DNA of 64,000 bases, from NCBI RefSeq assembly GCF_963675165.1, contig NC_087390.1, positions 2,030,001-2,094,000 on the forward strand, given 5' to 3'. This document shows positions 1-15,000 of the stretch, one piece after another. Source of the stretch: Halichondria panicea. Lineage: Eukaryota > Porifera > Demospongiae > Suberitida > Halichondriidae. Numbering within the stretch: position 1 is the stretch's first letter; the number at the start of each line of letters is the position of its first letter. The notes under the pieces were generated by a model, which was not told the origin of the DNA, did not search any database, and saw only the letters and a list, made by a program, of their open reading frames with translations. The translations under genes were made by a program, and so were the position numbers.

Positions 1-3000
1 CATGTGCTGCATTTGGTCTTTCTCCCACTGATATCGCTTCATCTGATTCTCCTCCAGTTCAGAACGAGTCTTCATGTACGCGTCATAGTTACCCTACAGC
101 AATGGAAACAATCAACAGCTGAACATCTAAAGTAGTGCTAGGCCATCCATAGCTAACCATGCAGTGACTATAAGGCAATTAACACACCAATCTTTAATTG
201 TTTCTCAGACACTTGCAAACGAGACATTTACACATGCACCTACTTAATTGCTGTTGTATAGGCCACTTAAATTTGGTCAACAATGGATATTTGAACAGTA
301 TAATACATACAGAGGACAGCAACAACTGAACCAAGACTCTGGGCAACAATTGTTATAATTATAGTGATAGAACATATCCTCTCACCCCATAGTATTTGAG
401 GCTGTTGAGGTGGAAGTGGATGATGTTAGTGCACACTCCATTGAGGAAGTCCTGAGAGTGAGAGACCAGCACTAGGATACGCTTGTACCTGAGGGGAGGG
501 GGCAAATGATGATAAATAAATTAAACAACATTGCTCGGAGCTCAAGCACAATGTAGCCATAACACAATACTGATAAAGGTAATTTATTATCCTGCTTTAG
601 TGTACATGCAGTGAAAACAGACTGAAGTGTGACATGGAGTACAATAAGGCTGCGTGTCTTATAAGAAAAACTAAACAAACCATAATTATAGTTCTACACA
701 GTTACACCCCTTGTGGGTTGTAAGCTAGCATTGAGCAAATGGATTATTAGGAGACCAAACTTTGTACATAATCAAGAGGATGTGGTTATTAAACATTCTT
801 AATGCTTTTGACAGAAAAAAGACATAAGTGAAAATTGTCATGAATTCAAGAGCGCTTCTGATTCTCCTCTGCCTCTTTGCAGCATCAGCTTCCCAGGAAG
901 ATGATAACACATGCAGTGTGATTGTTATGAGCAAAGAAGAGCTGGCAGGAACAATACGATCCCAAGTTGCAGTGGCTTTATCAAGGGGAGTGATCGACAC
1001 ACCAGTATCTTCAACTTGCAGCCTTAATGAAACAGTGGTGACAAGAATTGTAGAGAGGACAGTGACAAGAATTGTAGAGAGATCGTTGAATGAGATATTG
1101 GAGAAGGTAGAGAAACTGATAAAGCCTATAGCTACTAAGCTATCCCAGTTGGAACAGCCAGGAATTTTCCCCAGCCATCCAGCATCTTCTTGCAAAGAGA
1201 TTCACAAATACGACAAAAGCACTCCATCTGGCAATTACTGGCTAAGAGCTTCGAATGGAACCGCTATAAAGATATATTGCGACATGACGTGGACGTGCGG
1301 AGGAGTCACTGGTGGGTGGATAAAGATAGCTGAGCTTGATATGACCAACCTCGTACACCAGTGTCCTGAAACTCTAAGTGCCCACGTTCAGAGTGGAAAG
1401 CGTATTTGCGCACGAAAAACTGATGCAGGTGGGTGTACATCAGTGATCTATCCCACACATGGAGTTGGCTACAATGAAGTGTGTGGCAGAGTTATAGGAT
1501 ATGAGCTCTCTACTCCAGACGGTGCCTACAATTATTATCGGTCATCAATCAACGGTCCTTACATTGACGGGATTAGCCTTACTTACGGTAGTCCAAGACG
1601 ACATATTTGGAGCTTTGTGGCTGGTTTAAAAAAGTGCGACTGCACCAACAACAACAATTTTAATGGACACCCAACAACATTTGTGGGACAAGATTACTTT
1701 TGTGACGATGCAGCTTTCACGATGGATCCACTATGGGATAAAGGAGGGTGTGGCCCAGAAACACAATGCTGTACACGTAACCTTCCACCGTGGTTTTACA
1801 AGAACTTGGCTCCGAGTTCAAGCAATAATATCGAAATGAGAATTTGTCGAGATGAGCCAGTTACAAACGAAGATGTTCTATTGGAGAAAATTGACTTGTA
1901 CATACGTTAGAACAATGAAGTGTGGATTAGAAGAGAAACAAGTAGAAAACTGGATAAATTTGATTGATTTCTCTGAGTGTCTGATTGATTGCACAGTTAA
2001 TTCTTTGTACATGTGTACACCTACCCACACAAACACATCCATAAAGAAAGGCTTCCCTATCTTTGGTTACAGACTTTTGTCTATACAGTAAATGGATTCA
2101 TAACTTTAAAACCATGCATGAGGGTATAGTACAGCTTATTTAGAGATAATGAAAGCACCGCGGGTGCTGATGCCTCAGTGGAGGCGCCAAACTTTTACGG
2201 CAATGAAGCACAGTGCTAGCAGACTATTTAATAATACACAAATGTACATTAATTGAACATAATACATTTGCATGCAGGGAATGGTGAAAGAGTGGGAAAT
2301 GATCAACCATGATTGTTGCTAAAAAGGATGCCAAAAGTACAAAGTCTAAAATTAATGGATGCTGCATCAGTATATTAGCAGAGCTAACTACTAAGTAGAG
2401 TAGCAACACTCCATGGACAAGTTTTGCTACTGACTCTTCTGAAAATGCTGCAATGGCATTCCAAGTAAGCAAAACTAGGAACAACTCGAGAGCGAAGCCG
2501 CACTATTTTGCAAATCCACGAATTAAAAGGAAAAGTGAGTAGAAGCTCTTCCTTGCACTTCATTGATCCTTGAGCAGCTGTAGCAGTCTACACAGAAAGA
2601 CAGACACACCGTACCATATACCTTGCTTGCGCATGCGCATGCACCAAGGCAAAACTACTAAGTTATATCTTGCTACACAAGTCTGAAGAGTGTGAAACAG
2701 CCTTTAAAGTAAGCAAAACTACCCATAACTTAAAAACGACTAGAAGCCTATAGAAACTTTTGCTTGCACTTCATTCAACATTGAACATGCAGTCTACGTA
2801 CACAGACACACACAAACACACACTACCGTATATATATATATATACCTTGTTGCGCATGAGGAGCACATAAGGTATAATAAAGGACGATCACAGACAGAGT
2901 ACGATAATTATAGAACTATAAAAAAATTATGATTATAGGGTTCAATATCCACACAAACAGATACAAGAAACAGATATAGCAGCAATTGAACCAACAGCAA

Positions 3001-6000
3001 AAATGAAAGCACCGCAGCCTCGGTCCCAGGCCGATTTTTTTTTAATAGAACAAAGTTGTAGGCGACCTAGCGTTCAATTGGAGAGGGATCGGCCTGGGGT
3101 CGAGGCTAGCACCAGGTGCTGATGCCTCGGTGGAGATGCCAAAGCTAAAGCTACTAATAGCTTAATTATAATTTATACACACGATGAACAATTTTGCATT
3201 ACACACAAATGTAATAAATTTTCTGCATGCAAACTCGAAGAGTAGGTAATAATCGACCATGAATGTTGTTAAAAACGATCGATGCCAAAAGTTCAAGTCT
3301 AAAATTAATGGCTGCCATCAGCAGAGCCTTGCAGCTCTCTTCTCACTCTTGCAGCTACCAATAGCTAGCATTCTAGTGCAGAGCTAACTACTAAGTAGAG
3401 TAGCAACACTTCTGAAAAGGCTGCAATGGCATTCTTAAGTAAGCAAAACTAGGCACAACTCGAGAACAAAGCATTATTTTGCAAATCCACGAATTAAAAT
3501 CCAAGAAAACATTACTAGAAGCCTATATATAGAAACTCTTACTTGCACTTCATTGATCCTTGAGCAGCTGTAGCAGTCTACACAGACAGACAGACAGACA
3601 CACACACACACATACACACTACCGTATACCTCACTTGCGCATGCGCACCGAGGCACAATTAACCATAAGTATACCATATAATACTGTAATATTACATGTA
3701 CGCATTATACATGTCCATCAGCAAAACAATGAACTACGTATAGGAGCTACATGTAGTCAGTCATAATCCTCAACGAACATAAAAGTCGATTTTCTCAACA
3801 AGAATGTCCTCGACTAGAGTAGTTCCACCTCTGCAGACTCTCATTTCAAGGCTATCTGACGTCTTGTAGTGCAGTTTTCTGTAGAACCACGGGGGGGAGT
3901 TGAATGTACAGCACTCATTGTTTGGACCACACCCAGCTCCATCCCATAGTGGATTATCAGTGAACACCTTGAAATTGTCGTAATAATTCTGATATTTCTT
4001 CGTTCCAGTATCACAGAAATAGTCCAAGCCCACAAAACTTGGTGGAGCACTACCTCGATTGTTTCGGTTGATACAAGGGCAATAGTTGCCTCTAGTTTCA
4101 TCTAAAGAAGTTATAAAGGTCCAAATATGGTGCTTATCACTGTTAGGTCCATGAGAGACGATAACTCCATCTACGTAATTGTTTGTAATCCGTCCAAAAC
4201 GAATGCCGTTTGTATATCCTTTCTGGTAAGCAATAACTCTACCACAAATTTGGTTGTATTGTACACCACCTGTTGAGTAATGCACTGATTCGCAGCCCCC
4301 ATGTGTGAAGGTAGTTGCACAGAGAGTCTTGTTGTTGTGTTCAGCAGCATAAAAACCATCAGGACACTGGCTTCTTGGATCAGTCATATCAAGCTGTGTG
4401 AGTCTCATCCAACCTCTAACATTTCCACAAATCCTACTCATATCACAATATACCTTTTCAGCAGAAGTGCTTGATGTCTGCAGCCAGTAATAACCGGATG
4501 GACTACTGCTGTCCCTCTCAAGAATGTCCTGACACGAGGCATATGTATCACAAGGGCAGTTCAAAGCTTCTTGCAAACCAGTCAATTTCTCTTTATCGAG
4601 CTTCACAATTCGTTTATAGATTTCGTCCGTGATTTTTGTTGTGCTGATATTGCAATTCGATATACTAGAGCTTGGAGTTTCAGCCATTATTTTCGACTGA
4701 ATTTCTTGAGCCAAGTCTTCTCTTGTCATGACGACTACATTTGAGGAGCACGTTTGCGTGTCCTCATGGCCCCAGGCTGTAGCCAAGAACAGAAACGAAA
4801 AAAGAACCAGTTGATGCATTTCAATCTTCACAAAAAAATTAACACAAGCTGACTTTGATGGACTGATTTATGCAAGAGTTTTTATACACCTACACACAAG
4901 AGAAAAGATTTCCCCCGGGGGAGGGGGGACATCATCCTATTACGGTTATTTAATCTATACTGTAAAATGGCTTCAGCACTTTTAGTTTCAACCATGGTAG
5001 TAGCTATCTATACTAACAGACTATAAAATTATTATATGCGAAATGGTATTTATCATAACCAACATCAGAAAGTGAAAGAATACTAAGTGATAAATACATT
5101 GTGAAAGCTAGTATAGTAAAGGAAAAACTTGCTAACTAGTTGCTTAAGCCTCCCACTCACTTCTGTCTGAGAGTGGGGTTCAATTGAACCCAAAGAATTC
5201 CCTCTAGATCCGCCACTGGTAATTTAGACCATGGTATTAGTTATCTAGATACTGTGGTATGATAAGCAAGAATATTACCCTGGGAATGTTTGCTTGGGGG
5301 ACAGACGTAGACTAACAGACTATGTGAAATGGTTCTTTATCATGCCACAAACTTCCTAACTTCCTCTTAGTACCAGGCTGTAACCACATCAGAAACAAAA
5401 ATTCTTCCAGTGTTGATAAACTTCTCACAACAAAATGGACACGCTGACAATGATGAGAACCAAACTGTATATACACACAAGAGAGAGGATTCTTTGGGGT
5501 AAATATTACCCTACTTAGGTAGAGCACACTTCAATCTCTATAGGCTTCAGTCTTTTAGTTTCCACCATAGTAGTAGTTATCTAGATACTGTGGTATGATG
5601 ATAAGTAAGGATATTACCCAGATCTAGACTAACAGACTACCGGTTAGTAAGCGCATGCGCCTATAGGGAAAAGAGCAGGCCTCTATGCGCCTATTATCCG
5701 GATGCGCTTATAGAGATTAACCACACCCATGACGTTTCAATGAAGCAAATCTCCATTAGCTAGCTCGATCGCTTGTCTGCACTTGAAGAGGTCTATAGTA
5801 ATATCTGACAGCAGTAACTATCTGACAGCAGTAACACAACATACCGGTAGTGAAAGAGACTTAGCATCTATAAAAAAAAAAGTGTGGAGACCAGTTGTTG
5901 GGCAGAGAACTGTGCAGAAAACCATGCGCCTTCTATCAAGGCTCTTGGTCTGCTAACCAGTATGCGCCTATTAGTTGATGTATTCTTATTGACCAGATTA

Positions 6001-9000
6001 TACGGTATGTGAAAATGGTTTCAGGCTGTAAACCAACATCAGAAACGAAAAAGAACCGAATACTTCCAGTCGATAAATTTCTCCAACAAAATGGACACAA
6101 GCTGACAATGATAGAATGCATGATTAGAACAAGAGTTTTTATAACATATATACACACAAGAGAAAAGATTCCCTGCATAGGTTGTTGATGATTAATGCAA
6201 TGCTTACTACGTTATGAGTTTTGTGGTAATACGTGCTGTTTTGTACAACTTCTTTGCTGTGCGCAGGGCCCCATGCTCAGAGGCCCTGCCCTTTTTCTCT
6301 TCGTTATTGCCATTACCCACTATCTCTCACCCAGTTATTGTTTTGCTAAACACAGTAAGAATTTGTTACAAAAGTAACCAAGCATTGAAAAATGTAAACA
6401 CAATGAATATACTTATTACTAGAAAGCACAATCAACTATAAGAAGATTATAGATTATTATGATTATTATCATTCACATGTACTGTTTCAATTTTTTGTTC
6501 GTTTTGTGCTTTTCCTGGTCAGTAATTTTTATCATATAATTATAGTGAATTTTTGGCAAGCTATAATTATAATGTTTGTGATGTTTTCCCTTACAGTGTT
6601 GAGCAAACATGCAAGTGTTGGATGTGTGGGTGGATGATTGTGAACTCAGTTATTCGCGGTTCATTTTTACCCAACTTGTATTTTGATTCTAAAATCATTA
6701 TCAACAGTAGGCCACTCGGCTGTACATGTTCATGGCGTTGTAACGGATTGGAGTTATGCACTCGCCGAATTTCTTGTTTCTTCGCTTTTTCGCGCTTTTC
6801 TTTTCCTGGCAATCCTAGCAACGTTCACATTGCAAATGTTTTTTTAGTTTGATTCCCTTTCTTTTTCAGTACAGCAGTATTTTTATACTCTTCAATAATG
6901 AAATGTGAAATGCCTAAGAGGAATGTCAAGAAGCAAGAGAAGTTCAAGAAGAGAAGAGAAGACAGGCCATGCAGACTGGAATATAATTATGAACACATAA
7001 TTCTTATTACAGTGTTCATTTATCTATGTATGTTAAATACTAGAGTGTATACTTCAAAGTGCAAAAGCATGGAGGCCTATGGTAGATCTAGCCAGTAGCA
7101 TACCTGAGTTGAGAATGGAGAGAAGTTGGAGAAAAGGACTAGGGACTGTTTGTGTACCGATCGATGTCACAGCCGGTTAACCAGCCACGCCCATCTCATA
7201 AGTTGCCATGTGCGTTGCTGTGTCAGTCACTTAAAGATGGCGGAATTGCGTAGGTAAGAAAAGTGGAGCCTGAGAGGTCCTCTGCCTCTTGGAAGCAGAC
7301 GCAATTCTGAGAAAAACGCCCATGGTCCGGGTTCTAGTCGACTAGAGGCTGTATCTAGAATCTTCTGAACATGTCTGTACAAGGAGGAAATGCTTTCCAA
7401 GAATGTTACTTACTTACTTACTTACTTACTTACTAACTTACTTACTTAGTCAGTCAGACAAAACGCGGTGAAATACGAAAATAGTGCAATTTTTCAAATA
7501 TCAATAGTAATGCATGAGAATATTCATTGACTATAATTTCACACATTTAGACAGATAAAAGGCTAACTAAGCTATCTGTCAACTCAGTTTCTTGCTGTGG
7601 CCCTTCCCTGCAGAAATAGAGCAGTCTAAACACGAGTCAAAATTTGTGCAATAATTGAAAACACACACAACTGCACTGTCAATCCTATGTACAACCTACT
7701 GGTTGTACTAATACTTATTACTAGAAAGCACAATCAACTATAAGCACTTTGAAGCAAGGACAAACAAGATGCATCAAGTACAGCTAACCATAGTCTTTTA
7801 TCTGTTAGCTGTTAGCATGGCTCAGGGGGATGATGGAAATTGCAAAGCAAGTGTGGTTGTCATGAGCAAAGAAGAGATTTCAAGAGAAATTCAATCGCAG
7901 ATAACTCGAGTTCTAACCAAGGGATCGATAACACCCTCAGTAATAGTAAACAATGAGAACGTGACATTCATTGTACAGAGAGAAATTGACAAACTATTTG
8001 AAAAAGTTAAGAACCTTATTCAACCAATAGTGACAGAGTTAGCGACTTTGCTGAAACCAGGAAGATCACCTAGCCACCCAGCTTCTACATGCAAGGCCAT
8101 TCTCAATCAAGACAAAACCAGCCCGTCTGACTTCTACTGGCTAAAAGCTTCGAATGGAACCGCTGTAAAAATGTACTGCGATATGACCAAAACTTGCGGA
8201 AGAGTCACTGGTGGGTGGATGAAATTAGCTGACCTTGATATGACACAAAATTTGAGCCAGTGTCCTGAACCATTGTATCAAAACACACAACATGGAAAGA
8301 ATCTGTGCACTAGAAGGGATACGAGAGCAGGCTGTTCGGAAGTGCACTACCCAAGTAACGGAATTGCCTTCAGTGAGGTATGTGGCAGGGTGATAGGCTA
8401 TCAATCAGGCTCTACGGACGGTCCATATAATGGACACTTCACAGGAGCAGGCATTGACACCCCCTATATTGATGGAGTAAGCCTAACGCACGGCCACCCG
8501 AGGCACCACATTTGGACATTCATAGCAGCATTGGATGAGGTGGGAGATTATCGACAGGGAACGTGTGAATGCACCAACATAAATCAGCGAGGATATTCAC
8601 CAGCAAATTTTGTAGGCAATGACTATTTTTGTGACACAGGTAGCGAGCACAAACTCCATTCATTAAACCCTGATGATCCACTATGGGATGGAGCTGGATG
8701 CGGTTCAAATAACGAGTGCTGCACGTTTCGAAACCCCCCTTGGTTCTATAAGAAACTGGGAAAGAATATTGAAAATAACGTTGATATGAGGCTGTGTAGA
8801 GATGAGCCGGTAACAAACGAAGATGTTCTATTGGAGAAAATTGACTTGTACGTACGTTAGAACTATGGCTATATAGAGTGTGGATTAGAAAAGAAGCAAA
8901 TACAAATGAAAGTAGATAGTTAAAACAATGAGAAGAAACAAGTAGAAACTGAAAGTAGATATGAATATAATTATTTCACTGATTGATTGCACATCCGTAT

Positions 9001-12000
9001 TACTTGCGAGCATCAAACATATGCGAACTTTGCGAGAGTTGATCAATTCGCAACAGTAAAATCGCAAAACCTAAATTATTACTAGTAAATACACACGATC
9101 CTTGCCAAAACGCAATAGTTAGATCGCAAAAGGTCAAATTTTCTGCTGATTTGGCTCATTCGCAAAGGTTTTTCATCTGCAAAATATTCTAGTAATACGG
9201 TACACCACACAACAGAAGGGCTTCCCTAGGTATTACCCTATCTTGATTACTAAATAAACTTTTGTCTATACAGTAAAAATGGCTTCACAACTTTGGTTTC
9301 CATGCATGCATACATGTAGTATTGTGGTAACTAAGTACTGTGGTACGATAAGCAAGCCCCAGATGCATGGGAATGTGTACTTGGGGGACAACCTAGACTA
9401 ACAGACTATGGGAAATGCAGGGCTTCATCTAATTGGGGGGGGGGGGCAGAGGTGAACCTCCCCCCCCTCCCAATTTTGTAGAATAATGACATCACCATTA
9501 GTACTGTCTATAGTGTGCAATATGGAACTAGATGCACTATATAGCATGTAATAGGAGGTGTGGTCAAACATTTGCGGCGTGTTTACTCGCGCCCAAACCT
9601 TCAATCATAGATGAAACCCTGAAATGGTTTCTTAATCATGTCACAAACCTCTTGTATAGGGCAGCACAGACATTTTTAATGAAATGTACACAGAGCAAGG
9701 TACATATACAATATACCGGGGCTACTAAATGTTTGGTAAAGGAAGCTACAATTTGAGAGAGACCACTATTTAAGAGAGGCGTTTAATATGTTAGCCTAAC
9801 GCTCCAGCAAATTCAATCAACTTCAGGTTACCATCAAAGGTTATTCACCTGCACAAACTCAAACTCTGCCATGAGAAAAAGCAACAAGCTGCTACTTAAT
9901 GGCTGCCACGTGCATAAATGCTAGCCTCAGATAGAGTCAGAGGCTATACTATTTGAGAGCGGCTACTAAAATGCTTAATTTTGCTGGCAAAGGAGGCTAC
10001 TATTTGAGAGCGGCCTCATACAAGAGCGGCCTCTGATCAAGCATATACGGTAATTACAGTGAAAGGGGACAAACTTGCAAAATGATAACAACAAGATAAG
10101 ATAAGATAACAATCACACACACACTACATATCATTGAGCCAAGAACAGAAACGAAAAAAGAACCAGTTGACGCATTTCGATCTTCACAAAAAATTGACAC
10201 AAGCTGACTATGATGGACTGATTTACGCAAGAGTTTTTATACACCTACACACAAGAGAAAGGATTCCCCCGGGGGAGGGTGGGACATCATCCTATTACGG
10301 TTATTTAATCTATACTGTAAAATGGCTTCAGCACTTTTAGTTTCCACCACGGTAGTAGTTATCTAGGTAGTGTGGTACGATAAGCAAAAATATTACCCTG
10401 GGAATGCATGCTTGGGGAACAGACGTAGACTAACAGACTCTGTGAAATGGTTCTTTATCATGCCACAAACTTCCTATATACCAGACAATACTGTACAACT
10501 GACTTGGCGGTTTTTAATTTGGCATCCAGGCGTGCTGCAATGAGGTTGTGTCCACCGGAATTTGATGGTTTTTAATTTGCCGAAAATCCGTCAGCCAAAT
10601 TAAAACACCCACCAAATATTCTGGTTATACGATACTAACTTTTAGTTGGATGAAAAAAATCACCCCCCATGAAACACATAATTATGGATAGGCGTGGCAA
10701 AGAAGTACGGTGGCCTGATAGCTACTCTATAGTAGTAAAAGGCTAAGGGCTAAGTAGCTAAGCGAACTATCAACTTCGAAGGTACGTATGTACGTATACA
10801 TAATTTATAATATAAAGCGAAACCTGATACACTGACAACTTAATAGTAATAACAAGATAACAATCACACACACACTACACACACACACTACATATCATCG
10901 AGTCTGTACGACGTATCGTAACTGTTCTCGATCAGTCGAGCAGGGAAGCCATCGTCCAATGACGTCATGGTCCTCTCCTTCTTCTTTACGATCTTCAGCT
11001 TAATAATTCTATACAAAATGACTGAGGTGTACGCAATGATATACACGAGGGGCAAATAGATCAAAGCAGTCTGTAGCACAACAGCCTCGTACACAAACCG
11101 TGTTGAGAAATTCACAGACGATGAGTACACAAACATGGTGAAGCCGTTCACTAGGGCAATGTTTGCGTAGATTAGAGTATCAATGATGTTATGCCATTTC
11201 TCGCGGTAGGGCCAGATTATCACGTGAACAATCAGTATCAGTATGATCTCAACCTCTACAACGGTGTAAAACATTAGCGGAGTCTCGGTGAAATTGAAAG
11301 TGCACAGTATCACTAACCGGTACACAAACTGGAGCCCGGCAAAATACCGGCAATTATCTTTGTAGCAGCTCTGAAATGAATCAAGTAGAGGCTTCATCTT
11401 ATCGATAATGCTCACATGACAAGACTTGTGTCGGAGACGATAACTAAACTGTCTGCATTTTGAGACTATTTTGTAGACGGCCTGTCGACCGAGGGGGTAC
11501 CAAATGAGGAGAAAAGGAGGGGGCACACACACAATGAAAGCTACAAAAAGTGCGGGGAAAGCGTACGGCAAATGCTCTGTTGACATGTAACGAATGTTGC
11601 CGCTAAAATATACCACTTTGAGGGGATCGTGTCTCGACGGTTCATGTGCCATTCCCGTCAACCTCCCGGGAATGAGAATATTGAGCGAAACTTGAGCACA
11701 TTTGATATAGCAAGTGATTAGAAAGGCAGACAGTCCGTGTATGATGTACGACTTGATGGTGGTGAATCTAAACTGTCGACAACATCTCACATTCAATTTA
11801 TACTTGTTTACGATCAAAATTGAAACTAAAACCAGCAAAAAAGCATAAAACACAGTCACAAATTTGAATGCCAAAGTATCAAGTGTGGTGGCCCCTTTCC
11901 ATAAACAAAATGACAGTGCATCTTCCGTAAAAAAATCCAAGTTGAATACCCGATATATAAACCTATACAAAACAGTGATGTAATAGAGTGACTTCGATTT

Positions 12001-15000
12001 TAACAGCTGAAACTCCATCATACCATAAGCACCAATCGAAAGTGAGTCTAATACTTGCGCAAAGAGTATAAATCCGTTTAAAGCACCAGATGAAAAGTTA
12101 ATATTCAATAGTACTATAACTATGAACATGACTGTCAATGGAAGAATTTCAGATAAAATATAGAACAAGAATCCGATATGACAAAGACTATTTTTCTTGC
12201 ATTTAAAATGCAACGAGTGGTAGAATACGGAATGTCCTTCAGCACATTCACCGCAAAGAAGCCCTTGACGATTTGGACCACACACAAACTTATCAAGTTC
12301 TTCGTACGATGCATTGGATGGTAGTGTGTATAATGGTGATATGTGTTGACCACCATAGCAAAACTTTTGAGGGCAAAGACTAGTAAAGATGTGGTGAGGA
12401 ACCACATAGTGAGACACATAGCCTATCCAGTAGATGTGCTGTACTTGGGCCTCGAACACAGCGCTGTTGCAACTAACACCTTGATAAACCGAATGCGACG
12501 TACTGTTCCAATTACAGGTGCAGCTGGGGTACGATATTACTTTACCATGCTCGAGATTATCAGAATAAAACCCGGGAGGACACGGGAGTAATTCAATACT
12601 CATCTTCAGCACGAAACGATAATGGCCCGAGCTCTCAAACACAATAGTGCCATTAGCTCCAACCGGACCGTATACCTTGAGTCTATGTTCCGTGATCGAT
12701 ATGTACCCCGGATCTATGATGATTTTGCTACGTCTTTCTCTTATCTGAGCGTGGTACCCCATATTAATTAACGGATAACCTAAATCGTTGCTCACGACAA
12801 CAGGCAATTCAAACACCTTTCCAGGAACTAGGTAGAGAGTTGAGAGTGAAGTATTATCTAGTTTGAATTTTCTACCAGAAGTTGAAACTTCATCAGTAAT
12901 CGAAACGTTTTTTGTCGAATGGAATTTCACTTTGCCTATGCATGAAAACATGTTAGAAATGGTCAACTCTGCACTTGGATTGGCAGTACAGAGAAACACA
13001 CAAGGCTGTATAGAAGTCATGTATATTGAACGCCCCCGCTCCAATTTATTGAACGGGAACTTCAAGAGTGTATTATCTTCAAAGTAAAACGAGACATTTC
13101 TTTCGTCAATAGACGAGTTGCCTAGATACTGTATAGGACATTGTGAAGCAGCTCCCAACAATTGTTGTTTACCATACTGAAAAGAATATACAGCACCGCC
13201 ATTGTGATATGCTTTATTTCGGACAAATTTGAAAATGGCATCATTCCAAAAATACATCACAGAGAAACTAACGAGACCTAGAGCTCCGCCCTCTATACCT
13301 TTATTATTCACAAAGTTGGCATTCATGGGAGAATTAAACGTTAGTCTACTAGACACAACCCAAAGAGCGGTACCGATGTTGTTCTCAAAAATAACTGATT
13401 GGTTGAAGGTGATGGGCATTTTAGCTACAGTAAAAGTACCAGTGCCGTAAAAACTCTGAGATAACGAACTGTCTATATCAACTAGCACTGTACTGCTCAT
13501 TTTATTTAAAAGAAACGAACAATTTTTGAATACAGGGTGGGGCCCATTGTAACCAGACGGAGCAAAAAGAATTGAATCAACTGCAGATCCATATTTAGCC
13601 AAATTTCCAACAAAATGTGTCGAGTAGCTCAAAAATCTATTCCGTGTATTATCAGAGGCTTTCAGCTGATTGTAAAGCAAGATAAGGCCACCTCCATTTT
13701 CAGCATTGTTATTAGTTACGTTACAGTTGTGCACAATCATACTATTATCATGAACAGTATTCGTTATCACCTGATAGGCAATACCACCCCCGCTAAAAGA
13801 TGCTTCGTTGCCGCTAAAAGTTGAGCCATTTATTGAAATCGAAACACCAGAAGCTCCACCCGCTAAATTAGAATACAAACCACCTCCAGAAATAGCAGAA
13901 TTGTTACGAAAACTACAGTTACTAATCAGAACAGAGTTATTCTTTGCTCTGCTAGCAAAAATTAACGATAACCCACCACCTCTGCCGAGTCTTTGGTTGT
14001 TATGGCTATGACCGCCGATAAGTTTGACAAAACTTCCTTTCTTTGAATTGATTGTTTGGGCTATGTTTGATACGAAACTGCAATTTTTAAATGTGTAAAC
14101 GGAGTTCTCGCGTTTTTCGCTAAACAGATTACAACTATCGAACAAAACACCGGGATTGCACTGAGAGAATTCAATATAAAATCCACCTCCTCCAGGAAAT
14201 GTATTCAATTCTTTTTCGGGTACCATATTGAAGAGGAAATGAGACCGTAAGACCTGTATGTTACCATTGGTATTGTACATCGAGACACCGACACCATTAC
14301 TGTTCCGCACTGTCACACCGAAGAGGGCTACATTCGTACACTTTTCAAAATACAAAGCCGAGCGAAACGCCATTGTTGTCAAGTTAACCGAATCAGATAA
14401 GTTGGTACTTGTGCTTTCAAATATGCCACCGCAACCATCAATTATCAAACCCTCCAAGTGAATGTTTTGGGAGCGATTAAACGCAATTCCCGAGGTTTGA
14501 CCGACACAGCGAATGATCACTTCATCTTGACTAATAATGGAGAGACTGGATACAGTATCAAATAGCAAAACTCTGTCCAGTACAAACACGCCACTATACA
14601 GGATAATCTGGCTTGAGAGAGTAATATTGATATAGTTTAGGGATTCGAAAACTTGCTGACAATTTATAGAAAGTGACGTCAAATTAGTCACAGTTGAATT
14701 CACAATGCAAATGGTTTCAGCACTAGCCAGCTTCAATAGCAGAAGAGGAAACACAAGAATCGCGAAGAGATGCATCTTCTTCAACGACCTAAAGCTACGT
14801 AGCTAACTCTCACCTACTACTAGCTAGCTACAATGGCATATCAAACACAAAATAACAATTACTATATACAAGACTGAAACAAACTTAATTTGCAAAACAC
14901 TGATAAAACTAAGAAAACAAATTTTTAGTCCCAAAATTAACTAGTTGAAAGTAAAAGCAGATGTTATTGCAATGACCTTGGGATAAAATGACTAGGGAAA

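Larger units (their letters stand above)
4900..7768. other. spacer between fibrinogen-related paralogues 2 and 3 (repeat DNA)
   Basis: No convincing gene. It holds the two decayed 5' fragments listed separately, a block at 6409-6441 (ACTTATTACTAGAAAGCACA) repeated almost exactly at 7709-7742 just before paralogue 3, and a short TTAC tandem run near 7405-7450. Open frames here are short and show no recognisable protein. Confidence 0.6.

Noticed and set aside
725..1195. 156-aa minus-strand open frame opposite the first fibrinogen-related gene
   Set aside because: Complement of a strongly supported secreted-protein gene; no domain and no signal of its own.
10134..10340. 68-aa plus-strand frame at 10134
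   Set aside because: It is the antisense of a duplicated promoter and signal-peptide fragment.
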